Shown here one piece after another: positions 1-9,399 of a stretch of 64,000 nt of DNA. The first letter of the stretch is position 1, and each line of letters begins with the position of its first letter. A program made the position numbers and the translations under genes. This DNA comes from Actinomadura terrae (GTDB taxonomy: Bacteria > Actinomycetota > Actinomycetes > Streptosporangiales > Streptosporangiaceae): contig NZ_JAICDG010000001.1 of the NCBI RefSeq assembly GCF_022751215.1, positions 1,922,001 to 1,986,000 on the forward strand. Reading direction: 5' to 3'. Under the pieces are notes generated by a model that saw only the letters and a program-made list of their open reading frames with translations, had not been told where the DNA came from and did no database searches.

Positions 1-438
1 GTCCAGGTGGGCGGTGGTGCGCATGCCGCCGGGCACGTCGGAGCCGCCGCCCGGCTCGGTCAGCCCGAACCCGGCGAGCTTCTCGCCGGAGGTGAGCATG
101 GGCAGCCAGCGGGCCTTCTGCTCGTCCGTGCCGAACCGGTAGATCGGCATCGCGCCGAGCGAGACCCCGGCCTCCAGCGTCACCGCCACGGACGAGTCGA
201 CGCGCGCCAGCTCCTCCAGGGCCAGGCACAGCGCGAAGTAGTCGCCGCCCATGCCGCCGTGCTCCTCGGGGAACGGCAGCCCGAACAGGCCCATCTTGCC
301 CATCGCCGCGACGATCTCGTACGGGAACTCGCCCTGCTCGTACAGGTCGCCGATCACCGGCGCGACGGTCTCGCGCGCGAACCGCTCGACCGTGCGGCGC
401 AGCTCTTCCTGCTCGTCGGTCAGCTTGAAGTCGATCAT
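1..438 (-). CDS. Acyl-CoA dehydrogenase, N-terminal part (isovaleryl-CoA dehydrogenase-like), cut by window edge
   Basis: The gene reads leftward and its 3' end lies outside the window; 146 codons are visible. The protein opens [20 protein letters not shown], the usual start of the acyl-CoA dehydrogenase N-terminal helical domain, and near residue 130 has FGLTEPGGGSD, the FAD/substrate-proximal motif of the family. The catalytic Glu region is not visible, so substrate class cannot be read from sequence. It is the last visible gene of an operon with HMG-CoA lyase and both methylcrotonyl-CoA carboxylase subunits, so the FAD-dependent oxidation of isovaleryl-CoA to 3-methylcrotonyl-CoA is the likely step (inference). 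The ATG overlaps the HMG-CoA lyase stop (ATGA), which suggests translational coupling. Confidence 0.88.
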   Translation of the reverse strand, partial: MIDFKLTDEQEELRRTVERFARETVAPVIGDLYEQGEFPYEIVAAMGKMGLFGLPFPEEHGGMGGDYFALCLALEELARVDSSVAVTLEAGVSLGAMPIYRFGTDEQKARWLPMLTSGEKLAGFGLTEPGGGSDVPGGMRTTAHLD

Positions 439-1367
439 GATTGCTCCGATCCGGGAGAGAGGGCCTGGACGACGCGGGACGGGCTCGGGCGGCCGAGGTG
501 CCCGGCCATCCACTGGCTGGTCGAGACGAGCTTGCGGAGGTCGACGCCGGTTTGGACGCCGAGTCCGTCCAGCATCCAGACGAGGTCCTCGGTGGCGAGG
601 TTGCCGGTGGCGCTCTCGGCGTAGGGGCAGCCGCCCAGGCCGCCCGCGGACGCGTCCACGACGGTGACTCCGGCCTGGAGGGCGGCGAGGGTGTTGGCGA
701 GCGCCTGCCCGTAGGTGTCGTGGAAGTGGACGGCGAGTCGGTCGGTGCCGATGCCCGCGTCCGTGATCGCCTGGATCAGGGCGGTGACCCGGCCGGGGGT
801 GCCGACGCCGATGGTGTCGCCGAGGCTGAGCTGGGAGCAGCCCATGTCCATCATGCGGGACGCGACGGACACGACCTGCTCGACCGGGACGTCGCCCTCC
901 CACGGGTCCCCGCACACCATCGACACGTAGGCGCGCACCCAGAGGCCCTGGGCGCGCGCGCGTTCCACGACGGGTGCGAACATGGCGAGCGACTCGTCCA
1001 CGGTGCGGTTGAGGTTGCGGCGCGCGAACGTCTCGGTGGCGCTGCCGAAGATCGCGATCTCGGTGACGCCGCGGGCGAGCGCCCGGTCCAGGCCCCGCTC
1101 GTTCGGGACGAGCACCGGGTAGCGCAGCTCGGGGGAGCGCGGCAGGACGCCGAGCAGCTCCTCCGCGTCGGCGAGCTGCGGGACCCATTTCGGGTGGACG
1201 AAGCTCGTCGTCTCGATCGTGCGCAGGCCCGCGTCGGCGAGCCGGGTCACGAACTCGGCCTTGACCTCGGCGGGGACGACCGTGTCCTCGTTCTGGAGCC
1301 CGTCGCGCGGGCCGACCTCGTAGATCGTGACACGCTCGGGAAGCCCCGGCAGCGGTGTCGCCATCAT
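435..1367 (-). CDS. Hydroxymethylglutaryl-CoA lyase
   Basis: 310 residues, a normal length for bacterial HMG-CoA lyases. Near the N-terminus is [11 protein letters not shown], the signature of the HMGL/DRE-TIM metallolyase fold, where the Arg-Asp pair binds substrate and metal. Further on are HFHDTYGQ (metal-binding His pair) and GGLGGCPYA with the mobile-loop catalytic Cys. The family cleaves HMG-CoA into acetoacetate and acetyl-CoA, the last step of leucine breakdown. Two adjacent ATGs (1367 and 1364) are possible starts; the first overlaps the stop of the upstream carboxylase gene (ATGA). Its own stop overlaps the acyl-CoA dehydrogenase start. Cytoplasmic, no signal peptide. Confidence 0.95.
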   Translation of the reverse strand: MMATPLPGLPERVTIYEVGPRDGLQNEDTVVPAEVKAEFVTRLADAGLRTIETTSFVHPKWVPQLADAEELLGVLPRSPELRYPVLVPNERGLDRALARGVTEIAIFGSATETFARRNLNRTVDESLAMFAPVVERARAQGLWVRAYVSMVCGDPWEGDVPVEQVVSVASRMMDMGCSQLSLGDTIGVGTPGRVTALIQAITDAGIGTDRLAVHFHDTYGQALANTLAALQAGVTVVDASAGGLGGCPYAESATGNLATEDLVWMLDGLGVQTGVDLRKLVSTSQWMAGHLGRPSPSRVVQALSPGSEQS

Positions 1368-3340
1368 GCCTCCTCGATCACGGCCAGCACCGCGTCCAGC
1401 GCGACCTGCGCGCCCGCGCGGACCGGCAGGCTCGCCACGACGCCCGCGAGCGGCGCGGTGATGGTGTGCTCCATCTTCATCGCCTCGACGACCACGAGGG
1501 GCTGGCCCTCCTCGACGCGGTCGCCCTCGGCGGCCTTGACGGCGAGGACCGTACCCGGCATGGGGCTGCGCAGCACCCCGTCGCCGGACGCGGCGGACGC
1601 GGCGCCGCCCTCGGCGCGGACGTGCTCGGCGAGCGCCCAGGCGTGTCCCTCGCGGCCGAGCCACAGCGTGCGGCCGTCGCGGGCGGCGGCGAACGTGATC
1701 GTCCGGTCGCCGTAGGACAGTGCCAGGCCGGAGGGGGTGGCCGACAGGGCGGCGTCGACCGGCGGGTCGTCGCCGATGCGGACCTTCGCGGACGCGGCGC
1801 GCCCCTGCACGCGGACCTCGACCGGGTCGCCGCCGGACGGGGTGATGATCCAGGGCGTCCAGGCGTGGGCGCCGGGGCGCCAGCCGTCCGGGATCGCCCA
1901 CGGGTCATCGAGGTCTTCCGGTTCGAGGGCGAGCATCCGTTCCAGCGCGGCGGCGGCGAACGCCTCGGGTGGGACGGCGGCGCCGGAGAGCAGGTCGTCC
2001 AGCGCGCGTTCGACCAGGCCCGTGTCGAGATCACCCGACACGACGGACGGGTGGGCGAGCAGCGCGCGCAGGAATCCGACGTTCGCCTGGACGCCGAGCA
2101 GCGTGTAGGAGGCCAGCGCGCGGTCGAGGCGGCGCAGCGCCTCGGCGCGGTCGGCGCCGTGCACGATGACCTTGGCGAGCATCGGGTCGTAGGAGCCGCC
2201 GACGTCGGTCCCCGGGGAGAGGCCGGAGTCGACGCGCGCGGCGTCCGGCTCGGTCAGGGCGAGGACGCGGCCGCCGGTGGGCAGGAAGCCGCGCGCCGGG
2301 TCCTCGGCGTAGACGCGGGCCTCGATGGCGTGGCCGTCGAGGCGGACGTCGTCCTGCGCGAGGGGGAGGGGATGCCCGGCCGCGACCTTCAGCTGGAGTT
2401 CGACCAGGTCAAGGCCGGTGACCAGCTCGGTCACCGGGTGCTCGACCTGGAGCCGGGTGTTCATCTCCATGAAGAAGAACTCGTCGGGACGGTCGGCCGA
2501 GACGATGTACTCGACCGTCCCCGCGCCCACGTAGCCGACGGACTGCGCGGCGGCGACGGCGGCGGCGCCCATCCGGTCGCGGGCGGCGGCGTCCAGCAGC
2601 GGCGACGGCGCCTCCTCGATGATCTTCTGGTGCCGGCGTTGCAGGCTGCACTCGCGTTCGCCCAGGTGGACCGCGTTGCCGTGCGCGTCCGCGAACACCT
2701 GGATCTCGATGTGCCGGGGGTTCTCCACGAACCGCTCGACGAGCAGCGTGTCGTCGCCGAACGAGCCGCGCGCCTCGCGGCGGGCGGAGGCGATGGCCTC
2801 GGGCAGGTCCGCCGCGTCCCGGACGAGGCGCATGCCCTTGCCGCCGCCGCCCGCCGACGGCTTGATCAGCACCGGCAGCCCGACCTTCGCGGCCGCCTCC
2901 GCCAGCTCCGCGTCCGACAGTCCGCTCAGCGAACTGCCGGGCACGACCGGGACGCCCGCCGCCGCGACCGTCGCCTTCGCGCGGATCTTGTCGCCCATCG
3001 CGTCGATCGCCTCGGCGGGCGGGCCGACGAACACCAGCCCCGCCTCGGCGCAGGCGCGCGCGAATCCGGTGTTCTCGGCGAGGAATCCGTAGCCGGGATG
3101 GACGGCCTGGGCGTTTGCGGTCTGTGCTGCGCTGACGACGGCCTCGACGTCCAGGTAGGACGGGACGCGCAGCGCCTCGTCGGCCTCGCGCACGTGCCGA
3201 GCGCCCGCGTCGGCGTCGGTGTACACGGCCACCGACCGCACGCCGAGGCGGCGCAGCGTCCGGAACACGCGGACGGCGATCTCGCCCCGGTTGGCGACCA
3301 GGACGCTGTCGAACATCGCCTTCTTGGGTCGGAGTGACAT
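1364..3340 (-). CDS. Acyl-CoA carboxylase alpha subunit (biotin carboxylase plus BCCP), methylcrotonyl-CoA carboxylase-like
   Basis: 658 residues. The N-terminal biotin carboxylase domain (about 8-455) starts with [15 protein letters not shown] and has the ATP-grasp loop GGGGKGM and the [14 protein letters not shown] motif. A BT-like linker follows, then a C-terminal biotinyl domain with EAMKMEH, the biotinylated Lys at about residue 622. It carboxylates its own biotin with ATP and bicarbonate for transfer by the partner beta subunit, encoded 8 bp upstream. Pairing with HMG-CoA lyase and an acyl-CoA dehydrogenase points to 3-methylcrotonyl-CoA as substrate; acetyl- or propionyl-CoA specificity cannot be excluded by sequence alone. 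The ATG of MSLRPKKAM is chosen; a second in-frame ATG lies eight codons downstream. Confidence 0.93.
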   Translation of the reverse strand: MSLRPKKAMFDSVLVANRGEIAVRVFRTLRRLGVRSVAVYTDADAGARHVREADEALRVPSYLDVEAVVSAAQTANAQAVHPGYGFLAENTGFARACAEAGLVFVGPPAEAIDAMGDKIRAKATVAAAGVPVVPGSSLSGLSDAELAEAAAKVGLPVLIKPSAGGGGKGMRLVRDAADLPEAIASARREARGSFGDDTLLVERFVENPRHIEIQVFADAHGNAVHLGERECSLQRRHQKIIEEAPSPLLDAAARDRMGAAAVAAAQSVGYVGAGTVEYIVSADRPDEFFFMEMNTRLQVEHPVTELVTGLDLVELQLKVAAGHPLPLAQDDVRLDGHAIEARVYAEDPARGFLPTGGRVLALTEPDAARVDSGLSPGTDVGGSYDPMLAKVIVHGADRAEALRRLDRALASYTLLGVQANVGFLRALLAHPSVVSGDLDTGLVERALDDLLSGAAVPPEAFAAAALERMLALEPEDLDDPWAIPDGWRPGAHAWTPWIITPSGGDPVEVRVQGRAASAKVRIGDDPPVDAALSATPSGLALSYGDRTITFAAARDGRTLWLGREGHAWALAEHVRAEGGAASAASGDGVLRSPMPGTVLAVKAAEGDRVEEGQPLVVVEAMKMEHTITAPLAGVVASLPVRAGAQVALDAVLAVIEEA

Positions 3341-3348
3341 GGGCCCCC

Positions 3349-4962
3349 TCACATCCGGAAGACGCCGTAGCCGACCGGCTCCAGCGGTGCGTTCGCGGCG
3401 GCCGACAGCCCGAGGCCGAGGACGCGGCGCGTGTCGCGCGGGTCGATGACCCCGTCGTCCCACAGCCGCGCCGTCGAGTAGTACGGGTTGCCCTGCGCCT
3501 CGTACTGGTCGCGGATCGGCGCCTTGAACGCCTCCTCGGCGTCCTGCGGCCACTCCTCTCCGCGCGCCTCCATCTGGTCGCGGCGGACGGTGGCGAGGAC
3601 GCTCGCCGCCTGCTCGCCGCCCATCACCGAGATTCGCGCGTTCGGCCACATCCACAGGAAGCGGGGGGCATACGCGCGCCCGCACATGGCGTAGTTGCCC
3701 GCGCCGAACGAGCCGCCTATAACGACGGTGAACTTCGGGACGCGCGCGCAGGACACGGCCGTGACCATTTTCGCGCCGTGCTTGGCGATGCCGCCCGCCT
3801 CGTACTCGCGTCCGACCATGAAGCCGGTGATGTTCTGGAGGAACACCAGCGGGACGCTGCGCCGGTCGCAGAGCTCGATGAAATGCGCGCCCTTCAGCGC
3901 GGACTCGCCGAACAGGATGCCGTTGTTCGCGACGATCCCGACCGGATGCCCGTGGATGCGCGCGAAGCCGGTGACGAGCGTCGTGCCGTACTCCTTCTTG
4001 AACTCCTGGAAGCGGCTGCCGTCCACGATGCGCGCGATGACCTCGCGGACGTCGTAGGGGGTGCGCGGGTCGGGCGGGACGACCCCGTACAGCTCGGCCG
4101 GGTCGGCGGTCGGGTCCTGTGAGGGGACGACGTCCCAGGGGCGCGGTTCGCGGGGGCCGAGCGTGCCGACGATGTCGCGCACGATGCGCAGCGCATGCGC
4201 GTCGTCCTCGGCGAGGTGGTCGGTCACCCCGGACGTGCGGGAGTGCAGCTCGCCGCCGCCCAGCTCCTCCGCCGTCACGACCTCGCCGGTCGCGGCCTTC
4301 ACCAGCGGCGGGCCGCCCAGGAAGATCGTCCCCTGGCCGCGCACGATCACGGCCTCGTCGCTCATCGCCGGGACGTAGGCGCCGCCCGCCGTGCACGAGC
4401 CGAGCACCGCCGCGATCTGCGGGATGCCGCGCCCCGACAGCGTCGCCTGGTTGTAGAAGATGCGGCCGAAGTGCTCGCGGTCGGGGAAGACCTCGTCCTG
4501 CCTGGGCAGGAACGCGCCGCCGGAGTCGACCAGGTAGACGCACGGCAGCCGGTTGTGCAGCGCCACCTCCTGCGCGCGCAGGTGCTTCTTCACCGTGACG
4601 GGGTAGTACGTACCACCCTTGACGGTGGCGTCGTTGGCGACGATCACGCACTCGCGCCCGGCGACGCGTCCGACCCCGGTGATGATCCCGGCGCCGGGGG
4701 CCTCGCCGTCGTACATGCCGTCGGCCGCGAGCGGCGACAGCTCCAGGAACGGCGAGCCGGGGTCGAGCAGCGTGTCGACGCGGTCGCGGGGGAGCAGCTT
4801 GCCGCGCCCGAGGTGCCGCTCCCTGGCCCGCTCGGGTCCGCCGCGCCCGGCCCGGTCGACCCGGTCGCGCAGCTCGGCGGCCAGCGCCTCGTTGTGCGCG
4901 GCGTTGGCCTTGAACGCCTCTCCCGCGACGTCGGCGCGGGAGCCGATCTCCGGTCCGGTCAT
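3349..4962 (-). CDS. Acyl-CoA carboxylase beta subunit (carboxyltransferase), methylcrotonyl-CoA carboxylase-like
   Basis: 537 residues, the length of MccB/AccD-type carboxyltransferases that carry fused N- and C-terminal crotonase-like halves. Recognisable segments are [19 protein letters not shown] and the Gly-rich [16 protein letters not shown] in the N half, then [20 protein letters not shown] and [16 protein letters not shown] in the C half; the latter two are oxyanion-hole loops that hold the acyl-CoA and biotin carbonyls. QNITGFMVG with [20 protein letters not shown] is typical of methylcrotonyl-CoA carboxylase beta chains. First gene of the operon; its ATG is separated by 76 bp from the divergent TetR gene, with two operator-like repeats between. 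Confidence 0.94.
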   Translation of the reverse strand: MTGPEIGSRADVAGEAFKANAAHNEALAAELRDRVDRAGRGGPERARERHLGRGKLLPRDRVDTLLDPGSPFLELSPLAADGMYDGEAPGAGIITGVGRVAGRECVIVANDATVKGGTYYPVTVKKHLRAQEVALHNRLPCVYLVDSGGAFLPRQDEVFPDREHFGRIFYNQATLSGRGIPQIAAVLGSCTAGGAYVPAMSDEAVIVRGQGTIFLGGPPLVKAATGEVVTAEELGGGELHSRTSGVTDHLAEDDAHALRIVRDIVGTLGPREPRPWDVVPSQDPTADPAELYGVVPPDPRTPYDVREVIARIVDGSRFQEFKKEYGTTLVTGFARIHGHPVGIVANNGILFGESALKGAHFIELCDRRSVPLVFLQNITGFMVGREYEAGGIAKHGAKMVTAVSCARVPKFTVVIGGSFGAGNYAMCGRAYAPRFLWMWPNARISVMGGEQAASVLATVRRDQMEARGEEWPQDAEEAFKAPIRDQYEAQGNPYYSTARLWDDGVIDPRDTRRVLGLGLSAAANAPLEPVGYGVFRM

Positions 4963-4975
4963 GGTCCCCTTCCCG

Positions 4976-5016
4976 GTTAACGTCCGTTAACAACGCCGAT
5001 GTTAATGCCCATTAAC
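4976..5016. promoter_or_regulatory. Two inverted-repeat operators for the divergent TetR regulator
   Basis: Positions 4976-4991 read GTTAACGTCCGTTAAC and 5001-5016 read GTTAATGCCCATTAAC. Both have 6-bp arms around a 4-bp spacer, and their starts lie 25 bp apart. They fall in the 76-bp gap between the carboxylase beta gene (minus strand) and the TetR gene (plus strand), an AT-rich patch in a very GC-rich region. TetR dimers usually bind such palindromes next to their own gene, so joint control of both promoters is likely. Confidence 0.75.
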
Positions 5017-5038
5017 AAGCCTAGTCTAGACTGCGTCC

Positions 5039-5623
5039 ATGACCACCCAGCCCGCCGGCGCCGACGTCGCGAACCCGCGCCGCGCGGAGATCCTCGCCGC
5101 GGCGGCCGAGCTGTTCGCGCGGCGGGGCTACCACGGGGCCTCGATCGGCGACCTCGGGCGTGCCGTCGGGCTCACCGGGCCCGCCCTGTACCGGCACTTC
5201 AGCGGCAAGGAGGCCGTGCTCGCCGAGATGCTGCTGGACATCAGCGAGCGCCTCCTCGCGGAGGGGCTGCGGCGCGCGGCCATCGCCGATCCGGGGCGGG
5301 CGCTCGACTCGCTGCTGCGCTGGCACATCGCGTTCGCGCTGGACAACCCCGCTTTGATCACCGTCCACGAGCGGGAGCTGGACAACGTGCCCGAGCCGGA
5401 GCGGCATCGCGTGCGTCGGCTGCAGCGCGCCTATGTGGAGGAATGGGTGGCGGTGCTGCGCCGGCTGCGTCCCGGCCTGCCGGACGATTCGACGCGTGCA
5501 GCCGTCCACGCCTGTTTCGGGCTTCTCAACTCCACGCCCCGCAGCGCCACCGGCCTCGATCGGGCCGACATGGCGGGTCTGCTGCACGCGATGGCGCGGA
5601 ATGCGCTAGAGGCGCCTTTCTGA
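5039..5623 (+). CDS. TetR/AcrR-family regulator of the leucine degradation operon
   Basis: 194 residues. Residues about 14-60 form a TetR HTH: RRAEILAAAAELFARRGYHG, then the recognition helix region LTGPALYRHFSGKEAVL. The rest is a helical ligand-binding domain without a recognised subfamily signature. It is divergent from the carboxylase operon, with two matching palindromes in the shared gap, so repression of that operon relieved by a branched-chain acyl-CoA or related ligand is the simple model (inference). The final 18 bp overlap the converging cbiZ gene. Confidence 0.9.
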   Translation: MTTQPAGADVANPRRAEILAAAAELFARRGYHGASIGDLGRAVGLTGPALYRHFSGKEAVLAEMLLDISERLLAEGLRRAAIADPGRALDSLLRWHIAFALDNPALITVHERELDNVPEPERHRVRRLQRAYVEEWVAVLRRLRPGLPDDSTRAAVHACFGLLNSTPRSATGLDRADMAGLLHAMARNALEAPF

Positions 5624-6319
5624 GGCGCGCAATTGTTCGGCGTAGTCGAGCGCGCCCGCGTGGACGGCGGCGTGCACGGCGCGGGCGATCCGTGAACCCC
5701 AGGTCGAGCGCGGGCCCGCGAACGGTTCCTGCTCGCCCTTTGTCGGCGCGGACACGCAGATCGCGTCGGACGCGGTGCCCGTGCATGGGAAACCCGCTTC
5801 GAGGAGCGCCTGCGTCTTCGCCTCGGTCGCGGTGACGACCGCGTTCACCAGCGCGGCATCGCTCAGCGCGACCGGAACCGCGACGACGATGTTGATGGTT
5901 CCTGGACGCGGCGCCGGAGCCGGAACGGGCGCCGGGAGGGCGTTCCCGTGGATGGGCGCCAGTTCGGGGTCGGGCGCGCCCTCGGGGGAGGCGGCCCAGG
6001 TCGGGACCCGCAGCCCCACGGTCGCCGAGACGTGGACGCCCCGGTCGTCCCGCCGCATGGTCCGGTCGACGGACGCGGCGGTCAGCATGCCGACGCCCGG
6101 GCCGACCAGCCCGTGGGACGCCGCCAGCTCGCCGAGGTGCGCCACCGGGTCGAGGCGCGAGTACGTGCCCGCGACCTGCGCGTTCAGCACCCAGGACGTT
6201 TCGCCTATGCCGCCGCCGAGCATGGCCGAGGAGATCGTCCGGCGGCCGGGGCCCGCCCGCCAGAGGGTGGCCGCGAGCCGGGTGCCGTCCTCGTCCCGCC
6301 ACACCAGTTCGAGTCTCAT
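5606..6319 (-). CDS. cbiZ: Adenosylcobinamide amidohydrolase CbiZ
   Basis: 237 residues, matching the CbiZ family: SSAMLGGGIGETSWVLNAQV near residue 30 and the pair SAPTKGEQEPFAGP and GSRIARAVHAAVHAGALDYA near the C-terminus, both typical of the family. CbiZ hydrolyses the amide bond of adenosylcobinamide to give adenosylcobyric acid, allowing scavenged incomplete or foreign corrinoids to be rebuilt. It is the last gene of a btuFCD operon and its ATG overlaps the btuD stop. A Pro/Ala-rich loop (about 127-140) looks like a local insertion. Cytoplasmic. Confidence 0.88.
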   Translation of the reverse strand: MRLELVWRDEDGTRLAATLWRAGPGRRTISSAMLGGGIGETSWVLNAQVAGTYSRLDPVAHLGELAASHGLVGPGVGMLTAASVDRTMRRDDRGVHVSATVGLRVPTWAASPEGAPDPELAPIHGNALPAPVPAPAPRPGTINIVVAVPVALSDAALVNAVVTATEAKTQALLEAGFPCTGTASDAICVSAPTKGEQEPFAGPRSTWGSRIARAVHAAVHAGALDYAEQLRASERRL

Positions 6320-7086
6320 GGCCGCTCCAGGGAGAGGATGGGGCGCCCGTCGGGCCCGGGGAGGACCCGCACGCGCGCGTCGAAATGCTCCTCCAGCGCC
6401 TCGCGGGTCAGCACCTCGGCGGGCGTCCCGGCGGCGGCGACGCGTCCGGCGGACAGGAGCACCAGATCGTCGGCGTACTGCCCGGCGAGCGTCAGGTCGT
6501 GGATCGTCGTCACCACCGTCAGCTCGTCGGAGAGGCGGAGCTGGTCGACCAGCTCCATCACCTGCTGCTGGTGGCCGATGTCGAGCGCGGTGGTCGGCTC
6601 GTCGAGCAGCAGCACCGACGTCTGCTGCGCCAGCGCGCGCGCCAGCACCACGCGCTGCCGCTCACCGCCCGACAGGTGGTTCATGGGACGGCTCGCCAGG
6701 CCCGCGAGGTCGAGCCGGTCGAGCACCTCCGCCGCGACGGCCCGGTCGCGCGCGCTCTCCCGGCCGAGGTGGGGGATGTAGGGGGAGCGGCCGAGGAGCG
6801 TGTAGTCGAACACCGACATGCCCACCGGAAGGCTCGGGTTCTGTGGCGCGTAGGCCACCACTTTCGCGCGCTGACGCGGCTTCAGCCGTCCGAGGTCCGA
6901 GCCCGCCACGCTGATCTCGCCGTCCGACGGCAGCAGCCCGAGGACGGCGCGCAGCAGCGTCGACTTGCCCGCGCCGTTCGGGCCGATGATCGCCGTCCAG
7001 GACCCGGCGGGCACGTCCAGCGACACCTTCCTGAGCACGGGACGGCCGCCGAGCGCCACGTCCAGGCCCCGCACCTCGACCGTCAC
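6316..7086 (-). CDS. btuD: Cobalamin ABC transporter ATP-binding protein
   Basis: 256 residues with Walker A GPNGAGKST (35-43), Q-loop region YAPQNPSLP, ABC signature LSGGERQRV (138-146), Walker B LLLDEP (159-164) and a switch His after it (TTIHDLTLAG). This is the FecE/BtuD class of importer ATPases. Its GTG start overlaps the btuC stop (GTGA) and its stop overlaps cbiZ. Iron-siderophore ATPases look alike; the upstream cobalamin riboswitch and downstream cbiZ decide for corrinoid uptake. Confidence 0.9.
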   Translation of the reverse strand: MTVEVRGLDVALGGRPVLRKVSLDVPAGSWTAIIGPNGAGKSTLLRAVLGLLPSDGEISVAGSDLGRLKPRQRAKVVAYAPQNPSLPVGMSVFDYTLLGRSPYIPHLGRESARDRAVAAEVLDRLDLAGLASRPMNHLSGGERQRVVLARALAQQTSVLLLDEPTTALDIGHQQQVMELVDQLRLSDELTVVTTIHDLTLAGQYADDLVLLSAGRVAAAGTPAEVLTREALEEHFDARVRVLPGPDGRPILSLERP

Positions 7087-8177
7087 GTCTCCACCTGCCG
7101 GCGGCTCGCGCGCAGCACCAGGACGAAGAACGGTCCACCGACGAACGCCGTGACGACGCCCAGCGGCAGCTCACCCGGCTTGATCACCGTCCGCGCCACC
7201 AGGTCGGCCAGCTCCAGGAACGCCGCGCCGCCGAGCAGTGACAGCGGCAGGACGATCCGGTACGAGCCGCCCGCGAGCCGCCGTACCGCGTGCGGCACCA
7301 CGATCCCGACGAACCCGATCAGACCGCTCACCGCGACCGCGCACGCCGTCGCCAGCGACGCCGCGACCAGCACCGTCAGCCGCACCCGCGGCGCCGACAG
7401 GCCGAGCGCGGCCGCCTCGTCGTCGCCGACGCTCAGCACGTCCAGCAGCCGCCCGTGCGTCAGCAGCACCACCGTCGACACCAGCGAGTACGGCGCGACC
7501 AGCGCGAGCTGGTGCCAGTCCGCCGAGCCGACGCCGCCGAGGATCCAGGAGAAGATCCGCTGCAACTCCTCCGCCTTCATCTGCTGGAGGAACGTCTGCA
7601 CCGCCGCCAGGAACGACGACACCGCGACCCCCGCCAGCACCAGCGTCGCCACGCCGTTCCCCTGGCCCGCCGTGCTGCCCAGCGCGTAGGCGAGGAAGAC
7701 CCCGGAGATCGCACCGACGAACGCCGCCAGCGGCACCCCGTACCCCGGGTCGCCCGGCACCAGCACGATCACCAGCGTCGCCCCGACCCCGGCGCCCGCC
7801 GCCGCGCCGAGCAGGTACGGGTCGGCCAGCGGGTTGCGGAACACGCCCTGGTAACCCGCCCCCGCCAGCGCCAGCATCCCGCCGACCAGCGCCGCCATCA
7901 GCGCCCTCGGCACCCGCAGCTCGAAGAGGATGTTCTCCTCGATGACCCCGAGGCCCGAGTCGACGTGCACGAACGGCAGCCGGTCGGCGAGCGCCTTCAG
8001 CACCCCGAGCGCCGGAAGGTCCGCCGCCCCCACCAGTAGCCCGGCCAGCAGCGTCGCCGCGAGCAGCGTCACCGCGACCGCGAGCGGCACGGCCCGCAGC
8101 CGCGCCGCCTGGTTCCGGTTCGAGGGCGGGTCGCCGGGATCGGGACGGGACGTGGCGGGACGCGGCGCGGCGCTCAC
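7083..8177 (-). CDS. btuC: Cobalamin ABC transporter permease
   Basis: 364 residues, the length of BtuC/FecCD permeases, with about ten hydrophobic segments. Family landmarks include RVPRALMAALVGGMLALAGA near residue 95, NPLADPYLLGAAAGA just after it and GFVGIVVPHAVRRLAG near residue 285, the last contacting the ATPase. The N-terminal 30 residues are Pro/Arg-rich and probably cytoplasmic. It forms the membrane channel for corrinoids with the ATPase encoded immediately downstream. The GTG start lies 25 bp from the binding-protein stop. Confidence 0.9.
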   Translation of the reverse strand: MSAAPRPATSRPDPGDPPSNRNQAARLRAVPLAVAVTLLAATLLAGLLVGAADLPALGVLKALADRLPFVHVDSGLGVIEENILFELRVPRALMAALVGGMLALAGAGYQGVFRNPLADPYLLGAAAGAGVGATLVIVLVPGDPGYGVPLAAFVGAISGVFLAYALGSTAGQGNGVATLVLAGVAVSSFLAAVQTFLQQMKAEELQRIFSWILGGVGSADWHQLALVAPYSLVSTVVLLTHGRLLDVLSVGDDEAAALGLSAPRVRLTVLVAASLATACAVAVSGLIGFVGIVVPHAVRRLAGGSYRIVLPLSLLGGAAFLELADLVARTVIKPGELPLGVVTAFVGGPFFVLVLRASRRQVET

Positions 8178-8202
8178 CGCCGGACGTCCGGCACGACGTC
8201 CG

Positions 8203-9120
8203 TCACCGCGTCCTCTGGACCGCGTCGCCGATCGCCTTGACGAACTGGGGAAGGCGCGGGCCCCAGCGCGAGGCGATGTCGTCGTCCAGCGCGACCACGC
8301 CCTGCCCCTTGACGGCCTTCAACGCCTGGAATCCGGGACGCTTGGCGACCGCGGCGGCGCTCTGGCCGCAGCACTTGGTGTCGGCGAGGAAGATCAGGTC
8401 GGGGTCCTGCTTGAGGAGGACCTCCCGGGACAGCTGCGGGTACCCGCCGCTCGCCTTCTCCGCCTGGTCGGCGATGTTGCGCAGGCCGAACAGGCCGTAC
8501 ACCTGCCCGAGGAAGGTCTTGGACGTCGCCGTGTGGAGCTGGTTGTCCAGCTCGTGGTAGTAGCTGCGGCCCTTGCCCTGGGACGACGTCGACACCGTCT
8601 GCTGGATGCTCGTCCGCATGTCGCCGGAGAGCTTCGTCGCCTCGGCCGCGTGCCCGGTCGCCCGGCCGAGGTCGTTGATCTCGTCGTACGCCTCGTCCAG
8701 GGTCTTGGCCGACGGCTCGAACAGGACCGGCACCTTGATCTTCTCCAGCGCCGCGACGATGCCGTCCATGTCGTCGGACACGACCACGAGGTCGGGCTTG
8801 TACCCGATGACCGCCTCGGCGTTCGGCTTGAAGCTCGACAGCTTCGTCCGGGGCGCGTTGGCCGGGTAGTTGGAGTAGCCGTCGACCGCCACGACCTGCG
8901 ATCCGGCGCCGATGGCGAACAGCGTCTCGGTGTGCGTGGGGGACAGCGACACGATCCGCTTCGGCTTCTCCGGGACGGTCACCGCGCCGTTCGCGGCCTG
9001 CACGGTGACGGACGCGCCGCCGCCCTTGCCCTCCGACGGCGAATCGTCGTCGCCGCATCCGGCCGCGAGCGTCACCAGGCCGATGACGAGGGCCGCGCCG
9101 AGGGCACGTACGGGTCTCAC
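8203..9120 (-). CDS. btuF: Cobalamin-binding lipoprotein of the ABC transporter
   Basis: 305 residues. The N-terminus is a lipoprotein signal peptide with lipobox LAAGC (lipidated Cys about residue 22), followed by a Ser/Gly/Lys linker. The mature part is a class III binding-protein fold: KRIVSLSPTHTETLFAIGAG matches the conserved start of BtuF-type proteins and PDLVVVSDDMDGIVAALEKI the second strand of lobe 1. It should sit on the outer membrane face and hand corrinoids to the permease. GTG start, preceded six bases upstream by AGGAGG. The leader carries a cobalamin riboswitch, so expression should fall when B12 is plentiful. Confidence 0.9.
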   Translation of the reverse strand: MRPVRALGAALVIGLVTLAAGCGDDDSPSEGKGGGASVTVQAANGAVTVPEKPKRIVSLSPTHTETLFAIGAGSQVVAVDGYSNYPANAPRTKLSSFKPNAEAVIGYKPDLVVVSDDMDGIVAALEKIKVPVLFEPSAKTLDEAYDEINDLGRATGHAAEATKLSGDMRTSIQQTVSTSSQGKGRSYYHELDNQLHTATSKTFLGQVYGLFGLRNIADQAEKASGGYPQLSREVLLKQDPDLIFLADTKCCGQSAAAVAKRPGFQALKAVKGQGVVALDDDIASRWGPRLPQFVKAIGDAVQRTR

Positions 9121-9139
9121 TGGAGCCTCCTGGATGCCG

Positions 9140-9310
9140 GGAAGCCGCGCCCGTCCATGACGGATCGCCCTTCCACGAGGTCGACGTTCGTCGGCGCGCG
9201 GAGGAGGCGACCTGGCTCGGCCACTCGGGGGAGGGGCACCACAGTTGCGGGACAGCGCCGGGATCGCACCGGACTTCGCTCCTGGGCGCGCTCGATCCGC
9301 AACGTTATCA
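9140..9310 (-). promoter_or_regulatory. Cobalamin riboswitch in the btuF leader
   Basis: Read on the minus strand, the leader has the conserved cobalamin-riboswitch core: GTCCGGTGCGATCCCGG, then GCTGTCCCGCAACTGT, then a B12-box-like GAGCCAGGTCGCC. Order and spacing fit the class. The lower helix and the segment near the btuF ribosome-binding site (AGGAGG at about 9127) lie downstream, so control of translation initiation is plausible; no U-rich terminator is visible. Outer limits are approximate. Confidence 0.88.
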
Positions 9311-9340
9311 GCAGCGGAGTCCGGTTCCGCCTCGCACTTC

Positions 9341-9390
9341 GGAGTGAGTGCTCACTCCATACTTGACGGAGTGAGTACTCACTCCGTACC
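9341..9390 (+). promoter_or_regulatory. Tandem 18-bp palindromic operators overlapping the TetR promoter
   Basis: Positions 9341-9358 read GGAGTGAGTGCTCACTCC and 9368-9385 read GGAGTGAGTACTCACTCC; the second is a perfect palindrome, and the starts are 27 bp apart. The second site covers the spacer of a likely promoter: TTGACG at 9363-9368, then a -10-like TACCGT at 9387-9392. A start site near 9399 would put the TetR ATG at 9400 at or next to the mRNA 5' end, that is a leaderless transcript. Confidence 0.78.
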
Positions 9391-9399
9391 GTGGACGGC

